A stretch of 64,000 nucleotides of DNA from assembly GCF_000003815.2 (NCBI RefSeq), contig NC_049988.1, positions 9,245,900 to 9,309,899 of the forward strand. The letters run 5' to 3'. This DNA comes from Branchiostoma floridae. Taxonomy: Eukaryota; Chordata; Leptocardii; Amphioxiformes; Branchiostomatidae. A model generated the notes under the pieces. It was not told the DNA's origin, ran no database searches, and worked only from the letters and a program-made list of their open reading frames with translations. Position numbers and translations under genes: made by a program. Positions 1-10,700 of the stretch are shown here, piece by piece. Every line of letters begins with the position of its first letter. Position 1 is the stretch's first letter.

Positions 1-375
1 ACTTTTAGCTGGACAATGGGTTATGTGCCAGTTGATTTTTGGGACATGAACAAAATATGTCGAAAATTTTCATGGGCTCTTCTGTATGAGTAAAATCATT
101 TGTGACTCAATTTACAACCCATGAAAATGTTTTGTAGTCACAATCATTATCATATTAAAATCATGATGTTGTCTCCTGAAACCTCTTGTTGTCAGGCAGA
201 CTCATGACTGTAGGCGTAATTTTTACCATCTCCCATGCCTGATCCTAACCAAGCAATTACAATTGGACTTCTTATTCATTACAAATGTGGGAATGAAAAT
301 TCTCAATGCTGTAGTGCAGTAGTTGTAAGCACCTTGCTGATCATGACTGAGTTGTGATGTTATGTTTTTCCTCAG

Positions 376-1856
376 TGCGGAGGAGGAGGGAGCCACAGGA
401 CCTGAGCTGACCCCAGAGATGGTGAACGCTCAGTTCAGCACCAGTCTGGAACAGATCCCAGAGGAACCTGCCAAACTGGAAGGGTGGGTACAGTTTAGTC
501 TCTACCAGACCGACTAAGCTGGCTGTTATAGGGAGAATAATTTGCCAGGAGAGTTTTGGTACCAGAGTGACTATTGTCCATATAGCTAGTAGTTGTTATT
601 GGTTGCCATACATTGTACCTTGTGTGATTGTAGAGCAATAAAATTCATTCATTCATTTCCACTGTATTTATTTTTAATTATTGACTAACCTAAAACATGT
701 ACACGTACACTGTTGCAGGTCTGAGTTCCCCCATGCAGGAAAACTGCCCTCTACAAACAACCCAGTATCAGCTGCAGGCCCTATCACCAGGTGGGAAGAT
801 TTCTATCTTAGTTCCTATCATCTAGTACCGAATTAGTTTTCACGTCCTGACAAGGAGAAACAAAAGCCAACTTGAATTGGTAACCAAACAGTTTCATTGT
901 AATATTGCCTTAAAAACAACTGTTTTTTTAGTGCTTAAATGCTCATCAGGCTAAAGTATCCTTATAATATTACTATTATGATGATAGCTAAAACCTGATG
1001 CCACTTCTTGTTTTCTGCATGTGGCTATATTTTTGTTGGCCAGGCTGTATTTTGTGTGTTTAAGCTGTTATTGTGCCATTTCTGACAGTTTTCCATTTGT
1101 TGTTTTCTGTGTCACCATGCCATTCGTGATATTTGTTCTCTGTGTCATTGTGCATTCCTGACAGTTTTTCTTCTGTATCACTGCGCCATTCCTGATACTA
1201 GTGATAGTTTTTCTCAATGTTACTGTGCCATTTCTGACAGTTTTCTGTCTGTTGTTTTCTGTGTCACTGTGCCATTCCTGATAGTTGTTCTCTGTGTCAC
1301 TGTGCCATTCCTGACAGTTGTTCTCTGTGTCACTGTGCCATTCCTGACAGTTGTTCTCTGTGTCACTGTGCCATTCCTGACAGTTGTTCTCTGTGTCACT
1401 GTGCCATTCCTGACAGTTGTTCTCTGTGTCACTGTGCCATTCCTGACAGTTGTTCTCCATATCACTGTGCCATTCCTGACAGTTTCCCATCTGTCTGTTG
1501 TTCTCTGTGTCACTGTGCCATTCCTGATAGTTTTCTGACTGTTGTTCTCTGTGTCACTGTGCCATTCCTGACAGTTTCCCATCTGTCTGTTGTTCTCTGT
1601 GTCACTGTGCCATTCCTGACAGTTTCCCATCTGTCTGTTGTTCTCTGTGTCACTGTGCCATTCCTGATAGTTGTTCTCTTTGTCACTGTGCCATTCCTGA
1701 CAGTTTCCCATCTGTCTGTTGTTCCCCAGGGAACAGCGTGAGCAGGAGTTAGAGCTGTATCTCCAGCAGAGGTACAACAGGCTGGGCTCGCGGGTTCAGA
1801 CCAAGGTGGACGACATGGAGCGCCTGGTCACCAACAAGGACCTACTGCTGAAATAG
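376..1856 (+). CDS. 3' part of an unidentified gene (last three coding exons)
   Basis: Three phase-compatible exons (376-483, 719-790, 1730-1856) join into about 100 residues ending at TAG 1854-1856; the 5' part lies outside the window. The encoded tail begins AEEEGATGPELTPEM, passes a proline/serine-rich linker, and ends in a charged, probably helical segment (EQREQELELYLQQRYNRL ... DDMERLVTNKDLLLK) that looks like a coiled coil. All three junctions have AG acceptors and GT donors, and the carry-over phases match (2, 2). I do not recognise the family and assign no function. The last intron is largely a minisatellite that reaches the acceptor at 1728-1729. ABCF2 starts downstream on the same strand. 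Confidence is good that this is a real gene end and low on identity. Confidence 0.75.
498..565. repeat. Fragment of a dispersed repeat (LSS-intron type)
   Basis: The stretch beginning GTCTCTACCAGACCGACTAA and running through the GGGAGAATAATTTGCCAG core closely resembles the left part of the repeat at 47424-47500 and the middle of 27425-27690. It lies in an intron of the upstream gene, starting just after the donor of exon 376-483. Only the left portion is recognisable here. Confidence 0.6.
1070..1729. repeat. 33/48-bp minisatellite abutting a splice acceptor
   Basis: Tandem copies of a unit of about 33 bp contain TGTCACTGTGCCATTCCTGA and end in CAG. Some copies carry an extra 15-bp TTTCCCATCTGTCTG segment, giving 48 bp. 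The left part (about 1070-1260) is more divergent. The right end merges into the polypyrimidine tract and AG of the final exon of the upstream gene. Because the units are multiples of three, long repetitive open frames appear on both strands; these are a by-product of the repeat, not genes. Confidence 0.9.
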
Positions 1857-2980
1857 AGCAGCTACTTCTTCTGTACACCCCAAGACAATCAAGTTCACAT
1901 CTCACATCCTGTTACAAAATATTCCCAAAGTCTTTTGTCTGCCCCCCTCCCCCACTCATGCACCTGTCTGCTGTTATTGTTCAGGTCAATATATAGATAA
2001 ATCTCATTATAGATCATATTGTCATTTTCAATAAAATACAAAATTTTCAATGAATACTACATAGGGAGTCCCTTATGACTGTTAAAAATGTTTAGGACTC
2101 TACAGGAATACTGTGACTATACTGTAAGTGCTTAGTTGGTCTGAACTACAGTATCAAAGCTTCACATAGCTCTATGGAAATACAGTTCAATGTGTTGGCA
2201 CGATGCATTAGAAGTGTCTAATCTGCTGCAGGTAGACCATGATTAATTAACTGTTTCATTGCTTTAAAAGAAAACTGACTTCTTAAAAAAGAAGACCTAC
2301 TATCAGACATGTACAAATGTAGACACAGTCTGAAGCTTCAAGCTGTTTCCTCTGCAGATGGGGTATCTATACCTTTAGAGTTGTTTTATTGAAAGTCCTT
2401 TATATGGGTGAATTCTTCTTGTCAATAAGTATTGGTGAGAAGTCATTGCTTGAAGTGCTTGGCACACATGCTGAAACATACAAACACAGACGGTTGGTGA
2501 ATTTCACTCGCACATGTGCACCCTTATGGTTAAGGTACCTTTCCCTGTCAACCCATGTTCAAAATGGTGCATCAAGAGTTATAAAAACACAGTTTTAACA
2601 GTGTGAAGGATAAGTTATTTCTTCAGAATGTAGATTGTGGGCCAATATTATCATGTTATCCATGTTATCTGTTGTCTTATGTCTAAATTGCATACTTTCT
2701 TTACATATTTGAACTTTGTACACCTTATATGATTATATGAATAGTTTTTCATTGCACAGTGTTTTTAAATGAGCTCATGTTGAGTGATCTTGTGTGATGC
2801 TGTAGAAATAAATTTAAAAGTGTAAAGTTAAGATAAATGATGAAATATGTGTGTAAAGACTTGGCTTTATCAACTGTACAATGTTGGCTTCCACTGGGGA
2901 ATTTTGTACATACTGCTGTAGATAACAAAAAGAGCTATTGTCTTCTCGAAACTTTCTAAAATAAAATTTTCTACACAGTT
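1857..2980 (+). other. 3' UTR with alternative polyadenylation signals
   Basis: AT-rich, non-coding sequence follows the TAG stop. AATAAA hexamers occur at 2030-2035, about 2809 and 2960-2965, so short and long 3' ends are plausible. No conserved open frame was seen here. Confidence 0.5.
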
Positions 2981-3584
2981 AAATCTGGATTCTTTTTTTA
3001 CATCTGGCATGTGCCTGATAGGGGAAAACAGACAATAAACCAGGTTGAAATGGATAATGAGTAAATGTGTGTGTTCAAGGAGGTCATATTATTAAACCTC
3101 TTTCTGTGGGATAATACATTTATGTATAGTACGAAGTTGTGAACCTCGTGTTGAAATGGTAAGACTGAAAGGGATATAACTTTGCTCACGGGTAGCAAAT
3201 GCCTGGAGCGGACAAGGCTGGATTCAAAAACATGTTATGATGAAGGTGAGGCCAAATATCACAGGCTGAGAGTAGGGATCATGTCTCAAGTACATGAATA
3301 ATTGGTGGTAAGGTTTCACAGGCCAATTAGTCAAAATTTGCGCTTTAAACAAAGCCACAGAACTATGCAGTTGACTCGCAACCACAGAATTCTGAGGTTA
3401 GTACTTGTAGTATCGCGTAAATACGCAATCACTTGGCTTAGAAAAAAGGCCAAATCAACTCACATGTCAATGAGGACCTCTAGCGATCTCTGTAATAATT
3501 GCAGCACACTGACCGCAATTTGCTGCAGTGATATTTTTATCCGCTAGTCGGAGCTTTTGATCCATGAAGAAAATCGTTCTGGAG

Positions 3585-3830
3585 TGACGTCACAGTGACG
3601 TTGCTAAGACGTCACGTCCGGTCGGTTTCATCACTGTACAGTCATTCTTTCCTTTCACATGTGTTCCTGTGTTGTAGCGACAGTTCCAACCGGCTTTTTG
3701 TCCCACCGACTACAGTAAGGAAAAGTCCCCCGTAAAAACGCCACAAAAAGACACCAAAGCATCTTATCTTTCATTCTGCGGGAACAGACCGGTCGATTCG
3801 GGACGATTTTTGCATTCCAAGGACGAAAAG
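3585..3830 (+). promoter_or_regulatory. ABCF2 promoter CRE/ATF cluster and 5' UTR exon
   Basis: A perfect CRE palindrome TGACGTCA lies at 3585-3592, followed within 25 bp by a half site TGACGT (3596-3601) and a GACGTCAC site (3608-3615). Downstream is a GC-richer stretch ending in a strong donor (AAAAG then GTAGGA at 3831). This fits a non-coding first exon of ABCF2 that splices to the acceptor at 4760-4761, nine bases before the start codon. Transcript boundaries are inferred. CREB/ATF binding is established for the motif, not shown for this locus. Confidence 0.6.
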
Positions 3831-4770
3831 GTAGGAGTTGTGCCAGTAGGGAAAATGTGTCGTTGCGACATCTTTACAAAGAACTCGCGCCAAATTTTGG
3901 GATCTCATTTCGAAAATTTGCCACAATCGGTGCCAGTTGGGCTATCTCATTTATTTTTTCTGTACCCCGACTAAGCCTTCCATCTTTCAATGTTTGTAAG
4001 CTGCATTTGTATAGATAAATCCGTAGTAAGTTACTTTGAGACTGATTTTTGTATCGACTTGCGCCCCCCTCCCCACCTTAATTTTTCAGATCAATGTTTC
4101 CTTGATCTCACCCAACAGTTACGCAGCGAGAATCTTACCAGTCGAAAAATCGTTTTTTACTCAATTTATGACCCATGAAAATGTCGTTTTCCAGTCGCAA
4201 TCGTTATTACATTCAGTTCGCAGTTCAGCGACCTGAAGAATGCTTTTGTCAGCTGTGAGTTTCTATATTTATGTCCCTGCGTGTCAGAGAATATCGTATG
4301 GTGCGCTATTTTTGCGGCTCCACACATGCATACATGGTCAATACGGGAGTGTTTCCTGGAAAAACTCCTTGGCAGAGACACAGACATAACTAGATAAAGT
4401 AATTACTGCTCATATCTGTCAAATTTATGAAATATGATGTCTGACGCCTGACAACTCCATTTATCACATCATTGGTTTCCATAGAATCACGATTATATTC
4501 AATACTGGAGCAATCCAAGATCAATTTGCAAGTGTCTAGTTTATTATCACCATCAGTGTTGGACCGAAAGAAGCCGAACACCACTGAAAATACTTTGAGA
4601 CATAACAGAGTGAATATGACTTCTCTTACTTTCCATGACTTGATGGTCTTTTTTTTTTTTTTTGTATAAAAATCTGAGGAAAAGTACTGAAGACACATTT
4701 TATTGTCATCACACAGACCAGATCCAGTGAGTTACAATTTACAAAAGACATTCTCTCTCAGTTACCCACA

Positions 4771-7700
4771 ATGCCCTCTGACGCTGCCAAGAAGCGCGCT
4801 GCGAGGAAGAAGGAGGCAGCGAAGCAGAAGGGCGGGAAAAAAGCCGAACCCAAACCTGAGCAGAACGGCACGGCTAACGGGGTAGAGACCAACGGTGTAG
4901 CCAATGGGGGTGAGTAGATCAACTTCTTTTTGTGTTTTCATGTACAAGAAAGTGTACCCTGGTTGCCAGAGAACAGCGCTCAGTGGCTAAAAGTTTTTTC
5001 CAAGCCCCTAGCAACATGCCCCGTAAATCAAATTAGCCAGCCCAAAGAGTTATGCTGCGTAACTCCCTTGGCCAACTGTACTCTGATGACAAGGGTGAAT
5101 AAACTGTTGCCAACACAAAAAGCTGTTTTAGAACATGAGCCATGACTGTTTACCAAACAATATGAATTTGAAAGTGTCACAATATTAAAGACTTTAAAAG
5201 CCTGCCATAGACTTTAAAAATTTGTATATTTCAAATGCAACAATTAGATAAATCCTGTCATAAGACACCTGTAGGTTTCTTTTTATTTGTAAAAAGTTAT
5301 GATATGAAGGAAGCTAATACTTTGCTGCCTTCACTATAGTCATGGATGACCTGAGCGCGACCATGGACAAGTTGGACATCGAAGCCCAGGCCGCCGCAGC
5401 TGCACGCTCGTGTACCGGCGTCCTGTCCTCCCATCCGATGGGGCGGGACATCAAGTTCGAGAGTTTCACACTCACGTTCCACGGGCACGAGCTGTTCCAT
5501 GACACCAAGGTTGAGCTGAACACAGGCCGGAGGTACGGGCTGGTCGGACTCAACGGATGTGGTGAGTACACAATGTGTTCAGTTTGTGTGAGTTACTGTA
5601 AATACATTTAAGTTTGTGAGTATTTACGGTAGCGGGAAAAAATGGCTGTTCGTGGTGGTTTTAAGTTTGCAGTAGCACCATTCGCTGTAGCCTGTTGCTG
5701 CCATAAAAAAATGTTTGCGGTGGTTTTAAGTTTATAAGCATTTACAGTATTCCGATTGTTACTTAACATTTTCTATCCAAGAAAAGACTTGAGTTGCGCT
5801 GCCCATACTTGTAGCCTAGGTTTACGTCCCAAATTTGGAAATGATTGTGATCGTTTCATCTTATAATTTTTGTGAATATGCGTTTCTATCAAGCATTTAG
5901 TACTGTACATATATTACAGAACTGTTTGAAAACAAAAGGAAAACCTCCTTTGCCACTCAACTGCAGAGTTGAGTCCCCTTAAAAATAAAACAATATTTTA
6001 TTCAGGTTTATGAAGGAATGAATGAAAGACCTTTATAATTAGTTTATTGTACATTTATGCTCCAACAAGCTAAGTGCAGGTCGTAGCGATAAGGCACAAA
6101 TTCATCTACCGAGACTACTATGTGCTAGTATGTACAGGTTCAACTTCTTCTCGCTTCTTAAGACAGTTGTAATCATAAGGGCAGATGTAATCAATAATAC
6201 AGGATTCATCTAGTTGCACAAAGAATATGAATTTTTCCTTATTATTTATATAACGGAAATTAGGAAACATATCTTGCATGCAATCGAAGAGGACGTTTCT
6301 TTCGTTGGTGTATAAAGTATAATGTATAAGCAGCTAATGACTGAGACACAAAAGAAAAATGTGGTATGTGATTCCGTTCCCCAGGAAAGTCGATGTTGCT
6401 GAGCGCCCTGGGGAACAGGGAAGTGGACATCCCGAGTCACATCGACATCTTCCACCTGACACGGGAGATGCCCGCCAGCGACAAGACAGCGCTGCAGTGC
6501 GTGATGGAAGTGGACGCAGAGCGCGTACGGTTAGAAACGGAGATGGAACATTTACAAGGCAAAGCAGACGAAGGTGAGAAACATCATCCAAATCTTTAAA
6601 CATTCTCCCTGCTACATGTACCTAACCTCATATCATAACGATAGAGAATGATTTGGAAATCACGTGGCTACTTCAGTGTTCTTGAGCCAATAATGAATAA
6701 AGAGGGTCTGCATGTCCTTTTCTATCAAGCGATACGAGCCATTTTAGGTCACTGTTACTTGTAACCAACCCACTCTGATTCAACGTTATTTGTATGTTAC
6801 TCCCACGCAGGTTGAAAAGAGTCTTTTCAACCTCCTTGGTTACTCCTGAAGCATTATTGGATGTTTTTATTCTATGTAAAACATTATTTCATATTTGTTA
6901 TCCTGAATCCATCGTTGACCATAATTGAGACATTTCATGAGTAGACCTGTGAAGGCAACGTCAGATAACACTCAGAGATCATAGTCCTGAATACACGCAG
7001 TGACTGGATTCAAGAGGATGTTATTGTCACCAGCTTTGTTACTTTCATATTCAAGCAAATTTTGTGGGACTATCTTCAATTCCAGCACATGTATTATGTA
7101 CATGTATTATGCTCTGTGCATGTGTAAACTTCAGGTTATCAGATGGAAATTAATACATAATCGTATGAAACAAATCAAACAAATACACCAATAAACTCAC
7201 ACCCAGAATGCAGTGAGAATTGACCTGCAGTGTTTGCCCCCCTCCCCCAGAATCAGCAGAGAGACTAATGGACATCTACGAGCGGCTGGAAGAGCTGGAC
7301 GCTGACAAGGCAGAGATGAGGGCTGCTGCCATCCTGCACGGTCTCGGCTTCTCACATAAAATGACGGTGAGAAATAAAAAAATTTTGTCATACAGTAGAA
7401 GCCAGTCAATTGCACAATGGATGACCGCACACTTCTGTTAATTGCAAAGAATCCCCAAATCCAAAACTAGTGCAGTCCAGCTGTATAACTTCGTATTATT
7501 GCACCAGCAGGATAAATGCATGGAATACGCTGGCAAATGGTGTATGCAATTAAACGGCTTCTACTGTTCTTTCTTTCAAACAGGACTCAGTTAACCGTAC
7601 ACACGGATTCCACATGGTACTTGCAGAAACTTTCCCCAGCATTTACTTTGTACCGTACATAACCCTGCCTGTCCACTCCACAGCAAACCAAGGTGAAAGA

Positions 7701-10700
7701 CTTCTCAGGAGGCTGGCGGATGAGAATAGCACTGGCTCGAGCCCTGTTTGTCAAACCTTCCCTCCTCATGCTGGACGAACCCACCAACCACCTGGACCTG
7801 GACGCCTGCGTCTGGCTGGAGGAAGAGCTCAAGAAGTAAGCATGTTAGATGTCTTAGACTAACCATTCCTGGTAGTAATGTTTGTTAGGTAGTAATGTTA
7901 GCTATATACATCAGGGCACTCCAGCCATCACTGAACAGAGACGGTTCCTGGCACATTTGACCAATTGCTGACCTGACGTATCTGCAAGATCACGTGTTGA
8001 TGAGATCACGTGTCTGTAACTCTTGTGAGTTTCATCCTAAAGTGATTGGTCATCAGTATTGATCATGTGTGCGTGAGTATGCGTGTGCGTATGTGTGTTT
8101 TGGACCTACATGAGGGGTGTGAAGTCTACCATCTCTGTTTGCCTTCTGGTAACTTTGCTATATCATGGAGTCAGTAAATACCTGAGTTAACATACACCAA
8201 AGGAATACCTGTTTGCATCAACAAGACGATAAAACAAAAAAAACTGTGATACCATTGTAAAACCAAACAATCTAACATGTATTCCCAATTCTTTATCCAG
8301 CTACAAGAGAATCCTGGTGCTGGTGTCCCACTCCCAGGACTTCCTGAACGGTGTCTGTACCAACATCATCCATGTGAACAACTGTAAACTGCACTACTAT
8401 GGTGTAAGTACTGTACCAACATCATCCATGTTAACAACTGTAAACTGCACTACTATGGTGTTAGTACTGTACCAACATCATCCATGTTAACAACTGTAAA
8501 CTGCACTACTATGGTGTAAGTACTGTACCAACATCATCCATGTTAACAACTGTAAACTGCACTACTATGGTGTAAGTACTGTACCAACATCATCCATGTT
8601 AACAACTGTAAACTGCACTACTATGGTGTAAGTACTGTACCAACATCATCCATGTTAACAACTGTAAACTGCACTACTATGGTGTAAGTACTGTACCAAC
8701 ATCATCCATGTTAACAAATGTAAACTGCACTACTATGGTGTAAGTACTGTACCAACATCATCCATGTTAACAACTGTAAACTGCACTACTATGGTGTAAG
8801 TACTGTACCAACATCATCCATGTTAACAACTGTAAACTGCACTACTATGGTGTAAGTACTGTACCAACATCATCCATGTTAACAACTGTAAACTGCACTA
8901 CTATGGTGTAAGTACAGTACCAACATCATCCATGTTAACAACTGTAAACTGCACTACTATGGTGTAAGTACAGTCTTTTGTCTCCAGTTAGCATACAATA
9001 TGCTTCCCTAGGAAAAAATACTTTTCATGTAGTATTCTTATACTGTAAATCCATTTATTTTCATGGGGCTTAATTTTATGACAAAAGGGAAAATGAGGTT
9101 TTTGCTGTGCTGTTATACAGTAGTAATACATTAGAAACATGTATTGTCATTGTCGTGAACTTGAGAAGAAGTTAACGATGGTGTGCATAGTCCAGTAGTT
9201 AGAGGCCTTGACTCTGGAACTAGGAGCCGTGCGTTCGATTCTGGCTGTGTCGCTCACACGACATGCACGCTACCGGAAAGGGTTGCAGTCCTTCGGATGG
9301 GACGTCAAGCCATTGTCCACTGTTCATTGTGCTTGCCGAAAAGAGCTTGGGGAATTTCCCAGCACATTGAACCTGTAAATACTGTACATAGCGTCTTTCA
9401 GTAGTATGTAAGACAAACCTAGTATGTGACATTCTAATAACCTATGTAAGAGACAGTATCATGGTAAGCACAATATTCTTTATATTCAAATTGATGGCCT
9501 GCATCCCTGTGACCTGACCTTTAATCTTTGACCTTTAGGGTAACTACGACGTGTACGTGCGTACACGGCTGGAACAGCTGGAGAACCAGGCGAAGCGGTA
9601 CAAGTGGGAACAGGACCAGATCAAACACATGAAGGTGAGGTCTTACTTCACCTGTATGTCACTTGTCCTGCACAGTTTCATTATCCACTCCTCTTTCCGA
9701 GTTTGTTTGTGTTGGCGTGTGTCTGTAGTTGTTTGTCAGTAGAGTGTCAGGAAGTCTTGTCGTAAATGCAAGAAGTAGAGGAGGTAGAACTAGGTAGAAC
9801 TAGAACATTTGGTATGTGTTTGTTTTTTTACCATTTTCTGTTGTACTTTCAGAGTTACATTGCCAGATTCGGCCACGGTAGTGCCAAGCTTGCCAGACAA
9901 GCACAGAGCAAAGAGAAGACCCTGAAGAAAATGGTGGACGGAGGACTGACAGAAAAAGTTGTTCTAGATCAGGTGAGAGTCTTTTTATCCCTAGTAGTTG
10001 AAGTTTAACTGTTGGAGGGTGTTGGAGAATTGTTATAATAAGTTGTAAAAGATTTTCAAAGCCATACTACAATAACATCATTTCCAAAGCCAGAATCCAG
10101 TATTCAATATTTTGACTGCGGTGTTTGAATTACATTTTGTGGAAGCGCGCCTGATACAAATAGAAGCCCGTGGGGTGCCTTAGGTTACAGATTGGTCCTG
10201 AGTACTCATATTGAATGTTAATATTACAGCATATGCATGACATTCTGAAGCGGGTTTAGAATATAAGTTAACTGAAATGGTTTGTGTTCCCCCCACAGAC
10301 GCTGACCTTCTACTTCCCTGAATGCGGAAAGGTCCCGCCGCCCGTCATGCAGGTTCAGGATGTCAGCTTCAGATACGCCGATGATCTGGTAAGTCATCAT
10401 CATCATTGTCATCTTGTCACCTAGTCTCGTGAGGGCGTGTCAATAACTTTGACAAATTGTCTTGGTAACATTGGAAAGTTGCTCATTTTTACTATGGTCT
10501 GCAGCTTAGAAAGTGATTTACCAGTACTAGCGATGATGAAAATGTTGATGCTGCATTCTGTATTTAGCGAAATGCTAAGTGCTACTTCTTTCTTTCCCTA
10601 AACACAAGCAATGTTACAGTAAGAAAACCACATCTTTGCTAAGCATAGATAACTTTCGTACTATTTCTTGACTACATACAGGTATGGCACTTTTATGTGT

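Noticed and set aside
1068-1777. Minus-strand open frames of 140 and 185 codons with NCQEWHSDTEN repeats
   Set aside because: They are antisense translations of a minisatellite whose unit is a multiple of three; no start context, splice support or non-repeat domain.
8404-8963. CRISPR-like array
   Set aside because: Units are identical throughout with no variable spacers and derive from the adjacent exon; eukaryotic tandem repeat.
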